NCBI GenBank assembly: GCA_002358905.1
Contig: DEPT01000070.1
Span: 1 to 64,000, forward strand
Origin: Akkermansiaceae bacterium UBA3385
Lineage (GTDB): Bacteria > Verrucomicrobiota > Verrucomicrobiia > Verrucomicrobiales > Akkermansiaceae
Reading direction: 5' to 3'
DNA length: 64,000 nucleotides
Part shown: positions 8,709-18,076 of the stretch, piece by piece
How the letters are laid out: every line of letters starts with the position of its first letter
How positions within the stretch are numbered: the first letter of the stretch is position 1
The notes under the pieces: model-generated
The model's input: only the letters and a program-made list of their open reading frames with translations
What the model was told of the DNA's origin: nothing
Database searches by the model: none
Translations under genes and position numbers: made by a program

Positions 8709-11700
8709 ATGAAATTGCGTCTATCCCGAAAACAACTTACGCTCACTTCAATTCTTGCACTCTCTTTGTTGGCAGGAGGCATCATTGCACTTATTCCGGG
8801 GGAAGACCCGATGCTGGCAGAAATAGAGGCTTATGCAACTCCGAAAGGCAAGATTACCGCAGAGCTGCGCCGGCAACTTGCAGATATCCGGGGTAAGAAA
8901 AGCGTCAATGTACCCAATAAGGAGGGGTATACTCCCATCATGAACGCTGCTCGGTCCGGGAATATAGACGCTGTTGATTATCTTCTTGTAAAGGGTGCAC
9001 GACTGCGCCGGGTGGGTCCAGGCCAGCAGACAGCAGCTGCCATGGCTGCAAATGATGAAATCCGCCAACTGCTTGAGGCCTGTGAACTTGCAGAACGTAA
9101 ACCGGGCGACCAGGAAAAGGAACAGATGCGACAGAATCTCCGCAATGCACGAATTAACCCGGACGACTTGAACCAGGCTCTGTTCGATGCTGTTTCCAGC
9201 TGGAGTGGTGATTCGGTCAGGCTGACTGCCCAGGTACTGGCTCTGGGAGGCAATGCAAACGCCATCAATCCCCAGGGGCGGCACATTCTGCAGCACCGGC
9301 ACCAGAACCCCGGCAGCATGATTCTTCTGCTGCGCCAGGGCAGCAACCCCGATGCGGCAAAAGATAGTCAGGGGGCAAGCCACGCCATACTCAACACCAT
9401 CAACCGGAATCCCCGTTTTGTGCGGAGTCTGCTGGCAGCGAATGCTTCTGTCAAAGGGGCCAATGCCCTTGCCAAAGCGGCCGGCCGCGGTAACGCTGAA
9501 TGGGTGGAGCAGTTTCTGGAAAGAGGAGCGGATCCCAATGGGGTGGCGGATAATGGCAAAACTGTTCTGGAACATGCGGTGCAAGGGCTTGGCAACCCCT
9601 CCGGCATTGATGAACTGGCAGGCATCCCCCGCTGTGTGCGGATGCTGCTAGAGGCTGGGGCCAAGACTGAATACAGGCAGAAGGATGGCACGCTCCGCTC
9701 CCCCATTTCTCCAGGCGGTATGAGCATTCTGCCGGAATGCATACGCCTGCTGGTGGATGCCGGGGCTAAGGTAAACACTCTGAACTCCCGAGGTGCCAAT
9801 TATGCACAGATTGCGGCTTACAAGAAAGCAACGCCCGAAAATGTAAAGCTGCTGAAAGATATCATCAAAGCCGGGGCGGACTTGAAACAGGTGGATGCAA
9901 AAGGTGAGACTTTCCTCTTTTATGCCCTGCCCAGCATGTGCGCTCTTCCGGTCACTGATCCTGTAGAGGATATCCGCAACGAAGCCCTGGATATGCTGGA
10001 AGAATTGCTCGATATCGTGACGGATGCCCACCCCGATCCGGGAGCATTGGATCGGAATGGAAATACGGCTCTGCACCTGGCTGTTATCCGCCGGGGCACG
10101 GCAGATGACCGGGTAGTGGAATACCTGCTCAGGATGGGAGTAAACCCGGCTGTGAGGAATAAGTTCGGCCGCACGGCACTGGAAGCCATGCTGAAAAACC
10201 CCTGCGGCCCACGCAGCAAATATGTGGCCAGGTTGCTCGCCCGGAAAGGCCCCCTGCCCACGGACCCCGGACTGCAACTGGTTCTAGCAGCCATGATGGA
10301 CGATACCGCCACCATCCGCAAACTTCTTGAAGCCAAACCGGATGAGGATACACTGGCAGTTGCCCTGGGGTGCGTGCAAAATGCCGGTGCTGCAGATTTA
10401 CTGCTTCGTGCCGGGGCCCCGGCATATCATGAAAATATAGCCTACATGGTTCGCCATGGCAATCCGGACGTTGTACGCATCTTTGCTAATCACAACAGGC
10501 TCAGAAACCTGGAAGACCACTGGGAGAGCGTAAAAACAAAAGCCATGGCCAAGGCATTTGTGGAAGCAGGCCTTCGACCGAATTCTCCTTATGACATCGC
10601 GAATGAGAGAGTGCTGAAATATCTGTTGAGTCTGCCGGATTTCAATCCAAATGGAGTTGCGTTCAATATGAACCACTGGCGGGATAACGAAGCGATGCTG
10701 ACCTGCATGGTGAGCAACGGGCGCAGCAAAATGACCCGCATGCTGTTGAAACACGGTGTTGCTGTAAACGGGTACAGGGTTTCCCCCCTTGCGGTGGCTC
10801 AGGATGCAGAAATTGCGGAAATGCTCATGGAGCACGGAACTGACCTGACATGGAAAAGCGCCACGGGTGATACGCTGCTCAGTCTCCGCAAAAATGAGCT
10901 CAGAAAACTGGCACGTGATTACCAGGACAGCCCGACCAACGAGGAGCTGGAACAATTCCGCGCTCACTTTGCCATCGCAGAATTGCTGGAGGACGCAGGC
11001 GTGTCTGATATTCATCCCGACAAGGAAGAAATCAAGAAATCCCTGCAGAATCCCTATTCGGAGGAAGAATTTGAAACCGTGCAATTTGTCACGCCCGATT
11101 GGAGCGGCTCCGTTCGAGTATCGGAAAAAGCCATGGTACTGGCTCGTTCCTCCGGCAACACCGATACGGCTAATATCCTGAGCATGGGACCGGATCGCAT
11201 CAAGTTCAAATGGGATCGCTGGGGATATGGTTATGTGGTTCGCAAAGCTGACGGCAGATACTACGAAACCTTCGATGAATCATTCTACCACGACTTCAAG
11301 AAGAATCCTGCAAAGGTTCCGCACATCTACGTGGATTTTGTCAATGAAGAAGAGAAAGGCGCCCGGCTTTACCTGCATCCGGATTATGAGTACGCCGTGC
11401 GAGGCGACAGCATGGTGGGCGGACGCATTATATCTATGAAACGAGGATATAACGGTGCATCCATCAGGATTAAATGGGACAAGGGCGAGGAAGCCACCTT
11501 TGTCAATGTCCATGGAAAAATGCACATCCTCACCGCAGCATCCGCAAAAAAGGTCCTCACGAGCTATAATCCACCTATTTCATTCAAAGAAGTCGTACTC
11601 GTAGGTCAGGGCTGGCAGGACAACTTACGTATCTCGACAGATTTCATGGTGGCAGCACGTTGCTGTGGCACCCAGGATACAGCACAGGTACACCAATTCG

Positions 11701-12056
11701 ATGAGAGGAGGATAACACTCAAATGGGATAGATGGAGCGAAGAAAGCTTCATCCGCCAGGCCGATGGCAAGTATTACAAGGATAGTTCCAGCCAGCCGGA
11801 AGCTCAATTCATCCGCGATCAGATACGGGAAGGCTCCCCGGCAGTCAGTGTGAAAAACTACCAGTTTGAAGGCAACGAATGGAGGGACACGGTGTCCATC
11901 TCATTCATGCACAAGGTGGCAGTTCGCAAAGGCGGCAGGAAAGATGCGGCCAAAGTTATCCGGTTCAACAAAGACAAAATCACGCTGAAATGGGACGACT
12001 ATGGAGAAGAAACCTTCGAGCGCCAGAGTGATGGAGTTTACCGGATTGCCAGATAA
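8709..12056 (+). CDS. Exported ankyrin-repeat protein with four C-terminal WD-like 70-residue repeats
   Basis: 1115 residues. The N-terminus MKLRLSRKQLTLTSILALSL is a signal peptide or membrane anchor; in-frame sequence upstream of 8709 is not coding because it runs through the neighbouring gene and both promoters. Residues about 70-780 are ankyrin-type repeats (NKEGYTPIMNAARSGN, DRNGNTALHLAV, KFGRTALEAM). The last ~330 residues contain four similar units, each ending in a strand pattern I-x-L/F-KWD-x3-5-E-x-F-x-R-x-DG-x-Y (near 11200, 11475, 11725 and 11990). I do not recognise this unit; it resembles a small beta barrel repeated in tandem. Ankyrin repeats mediate protein binding, and the unit is probably periplasmic. 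It ends at a shared bidirectional terminator. Confidence 0.8.
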   Translation: MKLRLSRKQLTLTSILALSLLAGGIIALIPGEDPMLAEIEAYATPKGKITAELRRQLADIRGKKSVNVPNKEGYTPIMNAARSGNIDAVDYLLVKGARLRRVGPGQQTAAAMAANDEIRQLLEACELAERKPGDQEKEQMRQNLRNARINPDDLNQALFDAVSSWSGDSVRLTAQVLALGGNANAINPQGRHILQHRHQNPGSMILLLRQGSNPDAAKDSQGASHAILNTINRNPRFVRSLLAANASVKGANALAKAAGRGNAEWVEQFLERGADPNGVADNGKTVLEHAVQGLGNPSGIDELAGIPRCVRMLLEAGAKTEYRQKDGTLRSPISPGGMSILPECIRLLVDAGAKVNTLNSRGANYAQIAAYKKATPENVKLLKDIIKAGADLKQVDAKGETFLFYALPSMCALPVTDPVEDIRNEALDMLEELLDIVTDAHPDPGALDRNGNTALHLAVIRRGTADDRVVEYLLRMGVNPAVRNKFGRTALEAMLKNPCGPRSKYVARLLARKGPLPTDPGLQLVLAAMMDDTATIRKLLEAKPDEDTLAVALGCVQNAGAADLLLRAGAPAYHENIAYMVRHGNPDVVRIFANHNRLRNLEDHWESVKTKAMAKAFVEAGLRPNSPYDIANERVLKYLLSLPDFNPNGVAFNMNHWRDNEAMLTCMVSNGRSKMTRMLLKHGVAVNGYRVSPLAVAQDAEIAEMLMEHGTDLTWKSATGDTLLSLRKNELRKLARDYQDSPTNEELEQFRAHFAIAELLEDAGVSDIHPDKEEIKKSLQNPYSEEEFETVQFVTPDWSGSVRVSEKAMVLARSSGNTDTANILSMGPDRIKFKWDRWGYGYVVRKADGRYYETFDESFYHDFKKNPAKVPHIYVDFVNEEEKGARLYLHPDYEYAVRGDSMVGGRIISMKRGYNGASIRIKWDKGEEATFVNVHGKMHILTAASAKKVLTSYNPPISFKEVVLVGQGWQDNLRISTDFMVAARCCGTQDTAQVHQFDERRITLKWDRWSEESFIRQADGKYYKDSSSQPEAQFIRDQIREGSPAVSVKNYQFEGNEWRDTVSISFMHKVAVRKGGRKDAAKVIRFNKDKITLKWDDYGEETFERQSDGVYRIAR

Positions 12057-12064
12057 ATCAGATT

Positions 12065-12091
12065 CCCCCGGCCAGGATGCCTGACCGGGGG
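12065..12091. terminator. Bidirectional terminator between the ankyrin and autotransporter genes
   Basis: CCCCCGGCCAGG (12065-12076) pairs with CCTGACCGGGGG (12080-12091), one mismatch, followed on the plus strand by GGCTTCTTTTTCTT. The convergent gene ends at 12107. Confidence 0.8.
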
Positions 12092-12106
12092 GGCTTCTTT
12101 TTCTTA

Positions 12107-15100
12107 TCAGAAACTCATGCGGTAGCCAGCCGTACCATTCCATTCAGTTTCATCAGCCCTGAATTCAAATCCGGCATCCAGGAATATGAAACCGGAGCCT
12201 GCGCCCACGGGAACAGTGAACCCGGCCCCCACTTCCATACCCACCCTGCCGGACTCCGCGGAGCGGACTCGTCCGCTGCGTTCCCTCATACGCAGAAGGG
12301 AAACCTGGCTCACGCTGCGGGTATCTCCTGCATCTGCCTTGAGCAACATGCGGGCTTCCAGAATTGAACTGCGATTCAGCACGTTTTCCAGAGCGTACGT
12401 CTGCGCTCTTGCACCCAGACCGAAACTGGCTGCATTCAAATCCTGACCTCCGAAATGCAAAGCGGCATCGCTTCCGCTCTCCGAATATGGCTCCAGCGAC
12501 ACATGGCGATAGCTTACATTCATGATGGGTTGAATGCAGGCCTGATTATCCTCATCCAGCGGAATGACGTAGCCCAATTCATACATCACACCAATTGAAT
12601 TACCATCTGTATTCCCATGGGTGATATATCCTCCGCCATTATAATGAACCCGGCGGGTCAAGCTCACATCGGACCATCCGGCCGTCCCCACCAGTGTATG
12701 AGTCCAGCGATTGGAAGCATACCGACCAAAGATGGATATGTAATAATGGTCTACATCGCCATCGGCAGAGGATGGGCCGTTGGTCTGGAAATCCCCATAC
12801 ATTCCCGTAAATGAGAATCCGGCTGTAAGGGGATCCGAAAAATCAAGGTCAAAGCCAAGAGTTGCGCCCCAGCTGCTGAGTATGTATCCGGCATCTGCCC
12901 CGGAGGATTTCAGTTCGCGTCTGTCGCCCTCGGCATTGGCCCAGGCATTGAATATAGGCAACTCATCGTATTCCAGATTCGGCTCCAGCCCCATACTGGT
13001 TGTTCTGTTGCGTATGGATTTGAGCTGTCGTTCCAAATCCCCCATGGAGGCAATTCCCAGCGCAGACACACCAGCCCCGGCAGCTGCTGGCAGCAGACGG
13101 TTTACAGCAGGTCCATCACCTGTCTCCACAGCAGCATCCAACGCAGCGGTCAGCGCTTTTAAGTCAGGTGATTTTCCAAGCAATTCTTTCGGTATGTTCC
13201 ACAGTAGATGAGCCCCGGTTTCAGCATTCCGGGAAGCTGACATCAACGCATACTGATTTCTCTCATCTCTCCATGAATTAAAAATCAAAAGTCCGTTTTC
13301 CACGGTCAGCCATGCCGCCTGAATTCCCCTGAACGGAGTTCCGCTGCCAAGCGTGACAGGAGCAACGCCATCATTTCCTAAATCAGCCGTTTCAACCATA
13401 CCCATCACCATGGAGCCATCGGCACCCAGTTCAACCGGCAAGCTACCAGTAGACAGGAGGGTAACACTCGCCCCTTCCTCAATTTTCAGGAAGCGAAGGT
13501 TGAATACTGATACGTCTTTATCCGTATCAAAAATGATTTGTGTATCAGAACCATCCAGCAACTGAAGTGAATCCAAGGTTAATACAGCATTTTTTCCTGT
13601 GCCGGATTGTTGCAACTCCAGCTTGCCGCTATTCCGGATACTCCAGTCTGCAGAGCTCTGCACCTGAACTAGTGAGAAGCTGCCAGGACCAGATTGCAAG
13701 ACCAACTCACCAGGGCCATAGCCATTGACCAACGAACCGGAAAATGAGGAAGCCTCAAGATTCTGCACGGCAAACGTTTTCCCTACTGCGCGTAATTGCC
13801 CGCTCCCCTGGAGGGTCCCCACACTTCCCGCGCCATTCAACATTCCGGATAATTTCAGTTCGCCATCTCCGGAAAGGTCCCCCTGAAAAGCCGTGGCGTT
13901 GCCTGCGATAAGCAAATCGCCGGACAACACGAGATTTCCCTCTCCATGAAGAGTGTTTACAGAATTTCCCGTTCCATTCAGTTGCAGCGTTCCTTCATCT
14001 ATTTCCAGCCAATCTGCTGTCAAGGAACCACCCACGGTAAGGGTACCGCTCCCCGTCTTCACAAGTTGCACGGCATGGCCTGCGGTCACATTCCCCTGAA
14101 TCTCGGTATCAGCCTGATTAATCTGCGCATCCTGCTCCGGTGTAAGCACACCGTCAACTTCAACCAAAGGCTCATTATTGAGCAACACACGCACCACGCC
14201 AGATGCCTCATTCGTGTTGTTCACGGCAAAATTACCGCCACCCAAAAGGTTATTGACCCAGGCTACCTGCGTATTATCGCCAGGCAAATTCAACGACAGC
14301 GTGTAACCGGAATCCACAAATGTAGCTTTATATGGTTCAAGGCGAGAGTAGCTGGTCACGGTATCATAGTCCCCATTCTGCATGACCATGTACACATCGC
14401 GCACCGCGCCTTCCAGCACTATATTGCCCCCGTCTATTCCCAGAACGACAAGGCCGAGAGCTTCCGGGCTTGTCGGACTATTGGCAAACAAGTCAGATAC
14501 CTCCAGGCCATTCTGCAACTCAATAGCAGCGTTTGACAGATGAAGATACACAGCCTGGCGTTGATTATTCAGAATAGATTTAATACTTTCCAGGTCCAGA
14601 GTAACCGTTGCAGAATCAGCAATCTGCAAAACACCGTTCTGTATATCCAGCATATATTGTTCACCGGGAGCAATCGTGGCAGACGCCCCGATGTTGGATA
14701 CGCCCAACTCCAGCGATAAACTCTGCACGCCATCCGTGCCCCCTATGGACAAATCTCCTGATATGCCGGAAAGAAGCCCCCCTGCCCGCACGGTGATACT
14801 CTGCAGCACGTTTCCGTCCATTCCCGCCATACTGACCCCGGCACCGGATGCAACGTCTGCTACCAATACCCCTTCTATTATTTCAAGCGGACTTCCCAGA
14901 GAACCATTAACCAGCGTGAGCTGACCGCTGCCAAGCAGATTAACTCCGGACCAAAGGCCCGGGGACGAAGCCGTGCCCAGACGAACCACACAATCTGTAT
15001 CAATGACTAAATTACCTTTAGTATCGTTCTGTCCTGTCAGCACCAGCGCACCACTGCCTTGCTGGCGAAGATTCGCAGAGCCACTCACCACACCGCTCAT

Positions 15101-17953
15101 CTCCACCGCCTCAGAATAACAGAAAGAATAAGTAACATTTGTTCCCGGACTTAGCAGATTGGCTTGTACAAGGCCTTCCCCGGCAATACCATCACCGCCA
15201 AATAACCATGTAACGGCAGTAGCACCAGGATGAATGAAGGTTCCGGTGAAGGCACTGACATCGCCACTCATCGTCATGTTACAGGAAGGCTTGAGTATGA
15301 GTTCACCTGAACCACTCACAGCACCTGTAAATGTGTAGGAGCGATTCGTACTGCCATCAAAATATGTAGTTGTTCCATCCACAATTTCGACATTGGCTGC
15401 GGTACTCGTAGTACCCGCAAACCAGAAACGCTGTCCTGCCACCTTGACCAGTGTCCCCGCTCCACCAAAAGAGTCTCCGGAAGAGAAACAGACGCTCCCG
15501 GTCGATGCATTGCCATCTCCGGACAACAAGAGGGTACCGGCAAATGCACTATTGTTACCGCTCACAGTCATCTGGCCGGAAGGACTGGTCAATTCCAGGG
15601 TTCCCGCCCCGGAGATGCTCCCGGCAAGTGTTCCATTGCCGCTCTCTTTGTTGATACTGAGTACACCTGTCTGCACCGACAGATTACCTGCAAGCGATTC
15701 ACCCTGCGCCACCCAGTTCAACGACAATGTTCCTTCACCAGATTTTTCCACACCAAGGCTCAGCACCTGACGCACACCTGCTGCATCTGCCCACTGCACG
15801 TCATTCCCATTGGAATCAATCCTGACAGAAGCGAGAGACGCCGCATTTATCTGGGCGCTCAAATCCGTAGAAACACCTGCTCCGTAGCGCAACAGCCCGC
15901 TGTTGAAATAGAGGGAAGACGTTCCGAGTGCATTCGATGCTCCTAGTTCCAGAATGCCACCAGCCAGCTCGGTTTTTCCGGTAAAGGACGGATTATTCAG
16001 ATTAAGGTTCAGAAGCGTATCAGCACCACTGATTTTCAGCGTTCCGCTGCTATTGATGCCGATGGATTCAGCAGAATCAGGCAAAAAGATATAATGGCCG
16101 CTATTGACATTGATTCCCGCTGGCGTCACCTGATTAATCGTAACGGTGCCATCGTTGTTTGCACTGAAAGTCACTACCTGTCCTCCAGGTCCGGAGCTCG
16201 TGGAATTTGCCCATTGAGATGCGGAATCATCACTCCAGGTTGCTGAACCACCTGCCCACAACCAAGGGACATCGCCCATATTGCCAACGACGAATTGCAA
16301 CGCATTGCCCTGCACCCTCACATCATAGGTATACTCAGCAGTATCATTTAAGCCGATTGCCGTAAAGTTGACCGCACTTACCGATGAATCAAGAGCCCAG
16401 GCCATCAGATTATAACTGCCTGTAGTCAGATTTTCATATCCATTAACCTGCACACTATAAGAATCACCAGCCAAAGAGAGTGTTCCTGCTGTATCCACCA
16501 TGCTTCCTGTATAATCGGAAATATTGAATGACAAAGAAGAAGACTCCCGCAAAGTTAAATTACCGGACACTGATAGACGTGCAGATGCATCAGTAATGGC
16601 GATACTGCTTAGTGTCGTATCCCCCGAATAGAGAACATTGCCATTTCGTACCTCTGTGCATCCGGTGTAAGCACACCCTGTACCATTTAAGGACAAGCTC
16701 TGTTCTCCAAGCTTGACCAGGCCGAGGCTCAAGCCGGCCACAGGCGTGGCAGAGTCCCTGATATTACCCGCGTAATCACCAGAGGAAACGGTAAGCAACA
16801 AATGGCCATTACCTTCAGCCTGAACCACGCCGGAAGTACCATTCAAGGCACTGATTTCAGCATCCGTTGACATGAGAATAAGGCGGGAAGTACTTGTCGA
16901 CAGTTCAATGGTAGCAGCCGTGGCTGCTGATGAAGAGCTCAAAGCCAGAGTGGTAAGATAATCTCCGGCCACTTGATATGTACCCTGATATGTATTCTGA
17001 AGATTGGTGAGAACGAGTCTGTGGTCAGTTCCAGTATCTGCATTAGCACTTGTCAGTTTCAATACGCCGTCCCCTGACACTATTCCATTCCAGACGACAT
17101 ACTTACCGTAGAACATACTCATTTCCGTAACCGCGGATCTGTCGTAATCTGGATTTTCAGATGAAACATCCTGCACATTCAAGAAAATATTTCCGAGCCA
17201 GTTTACATGACCATCTCGATTGCCGATGGTTGCTCCATTCGCAGTATAAACAGCCGAAGCGAACGAATTTCCTGTAACTAACCCGGCAGAACCTCCGCCC
17301 AGGGAAATCACAAAGGTTCCAGAACTTCCCACTTCAACACGCTGAGCCCCGAGTATTGCTGAACGCCCCGGGCCGCTGTGATCTGATTTCCTCCCCAGCC
17401 CCACATTACCCTGAGCTATATGCAAGGTCCCGGTGAATGATTCCATCGAATTTCCCTGAATGGAGGCCTTTGATGAGGCGTCCTGCAGAGAGACAACAAC
17501 CAGCCCCGTACCCGAGATACTACCCAAGGCCAATTCACCTGAAGACGCGGAACCAACACCATTGTATGCCTGCAGGGTCAGCATGGCAGAATCTGCAAGT
17601 GTTGTTCCTCCTGAAAATCCATTGGCATTTGCTATGGTAAGCGATGTACCTGTCTCCATCGAAAGTGATGTATCACCGCTAATGCTACCGTTCCCGGAAA
17701 AAGAAAATCCACTCCCGCTTACTGTAATGGATGCGGGTTCCACCTGCTCTGTTATATTCACTTGTTTATCTGATGCAGATGAAGTAAAAGCAACGGCGTC
17801 ACCTTGACTAAACACCGCAGGCTCGCCATTTAGAAGCCACGATGCATCGGTACTATTCCATGAACCGGAGTTCCATGTAAGAACTGATTTGGCAGGTAAA
17901 GCCAGAACAATCAACAACAAAGAGCGCAATAAAAGCGGCAGGTGTACTTTCAT
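12107..17953 (-). CDS. Autotransporter with PATR beta-helix passenger and C-terminal barrel
   Basis: 1948 residues from ATG 17953 (a GTG at 17962 is in frame but precedes the predicted transcription start). Signal peptide MKVHLPLLLRSLLLIVLALP. The passenger (about 25-1640) is Gly/Ser/Thr-rich and made of autotransporter-associated beta-strand repeats: FSGGTTLADSAMLTL, FTGKTELAGGILEL, FAGTLLLSGDG and similar. The last ~290 residues form an autotransporter beta-domain, with alternating strands (GYILSSWGATLGFDLDF, FGRYASNRWTHTLVGTAGW) and the terminal aromatic YRMSF recognised by the BAM complex. The passenger is thus expected at the cell surface; its ligand is unknown. It has no PEP-CTERM signal, unlike the giant protein at 43954. 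Confidence 0.9.
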   Translation of the reverse strand: MKVHLPLLLRSLLLIVLALPAKSVLTWNSGSWNSTDASWLLNGEPAVFSQGDAVAFTSSASDKQVNITEQVEPASITVSGSGFSFSGNGSISGDTSLSMETGTSLTIANANGFSGGTTLADSAMLTLQAYNGVGSASSGELALGSISGTGLVVVSLQDASSKASIQGNSMESFTGTLHIAQGNVGLGRKSDHSGPGRSAILGAQRVEVGSSGTFVISLGGGSAGLVTGNSFASAVYTANGATIGNRDGHVNWLGNIFLNVQDVSSENPDYDRSAVTEMSMFYGKYVVWNGIVSGDGVLKLTSANADTGTDHRLVLTNLQNTYQGTYQVAGDYLTTLALSSSSAATAATIELSTSTSRLILMSTDAEISALNGTSGVVQAEGNGHLLLTVSSGDYAGNIRDSATPVAGLSLGLVKLGEQSLSLNGTGCAYTGCTEVRNGNVLYSGDTTLSSIAITDASARLSVSGNLTLRESSSLSFNISDYTGSMVDTAGTLSLAGDSYSVQVNGYENLTTGSYNLMAWALDSSVSAVNFTAIGLNDTAEYTYDVRVQGNALQFVVGNMGDVPWLWAGGSATWSDDSASQWANSTSSGPGGQVVTFSANNDGTVTINQVTPAGINVNSGHYIFLPDSAESIGINSSGTLKISGADTLLNLNLNNPSFTGKTELAGGILELGASNALGTSSLYFNSGLLRYGAGVSTDLSAQINAASLASVRIDSNGNDVQWADAAGVRQVLSLGVEKSGEGTLSLNWVAQGESLAGNLSVQTGVLSINKESGNGTLAGSISGAGTLELTSPSGQMTVSGNNSAFAGTLLLSGDGNASTGSVCFSSGDSFGGAGTLVKVAGQRFWFAGTTSTAANVEIVDGTTTYFDGSTNRSYTFTGAVSGSGELILKPSCNMTMSGDVSAFTGTFIHPGATAVTWLFGGDGIAGEGLVQANLLSPGTNVTYSFCYSEAVEMSGVVSGSANLRQQGSGALVLTGQNDTKGNLVIDTDCVVRLGTASSPGLWSGVNLLGSGQLTLVNGSLGSPLEIIEGVLVADVASGAGVSMAGMDGNVLQSITVRAGGLLSGISGDLSIGGTDGVQSLSLELGVSNIGASATIAPGEQYMLDIQNGVLQIADSATVTLDLESIKSILNNQRQAVYLHLSNAAIELQNGLEVSDLFANSPTSPEALGLVVLGIDGGNIVLEGAVRDVYMVMQNGDYDTVTSYSRLEPYKATFVDSGYTLSLNLPGDNTQVAWVNNLLGGGNFAVNNTNEASGVVRVLLNNEPLVEVDGVLTPEQDAQINQADTEIQGNVTAGHAVQLVKTGSGTLTVGGSLTADWLEIDEGTLQLNGTGNSVNTLHGEGNLVLSGDLLIAGNATAFQGDLSGDGELKLSGMLNGAGSVGTLQGSGQLRAVGKTFAVQNLEASSFSGSLVNGYGPGELVLQSGPGSFSLVQVQSSADWSIRNSGKLELQQSGTGKNAVLTLDSLQLLDGSDTQIIFDTDKDVSVFNLRFLKIEEGASVTLLSTGSLPVELGADGSMVMGMVETADLGNDGVAPVTLGSGTPFRGIQAAWLTVENGLLIFNSWRDERNQYALMSASRNAETGAHLLWNIPKELLGKSPDLKALTAALDAAVETGDGPAVNRLLPAAAGAGVSALGIASMGDLERQLKSIRNRTTSMGLEPNLEYDELPIFNAWANAEGDRRELKSSGADAGYILSSWGATLGFDLDFSDPLTAGFSFTGMYGDFQTNGPSSADGDVDHYYISIFGRYASNRWTHTLVGTAGWSDVSLTRRVHYNGGGYITHGNTDGNSIGVMYELGYVIPLDEDNQACIQPIMNVSYRHVSLEPYSESGSDAALHFGGQDLNAASFGLGARAQTYALENVLNRSSILEARMLLKADAGDTRSVSQVSLLRMRERSGRVRSAESGRVGMEVGAGFTVPVGAGSGFIFLDAGFEFRADETEWNGTAGYRMSF

Positions 17954-17960
17954 ATACCGC

Positions 17961-17988
17961 ACTTTAGCACAGTCTTGCTCCGGTTCAA
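17961..17988 (-). promoter_or_regulatory. Promoter of the autotransporter gene
   Basis: TTGAAC, 16 bp, TAAAGT; predicted start 17954, ATG 17953 at +2. Confidence 0.55.
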
Positions 17989-18023
17989 GATGTTTGACCT
18001 ATCAATTAGCAAGGTAAAAAGAA

Positions 18024-18051
18024 CCGCGCATTTCCCATCAGAAATGCGCGG
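18024..18051 (-). terminator. Terminator of the pseudopilin-like gene
   Basis: Perfect 11-bp stem CCGCGCATTTC/GAAATGCGCGG with loop CCATCA; on the minus strand it is followed by TTCTTTTTACC. It sits 26 nt after the stop of the gene at 18077. Confidence 0.8.
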
Positions 18052-18076
18052 ACTGAAATCGATGTATGTACACCCG

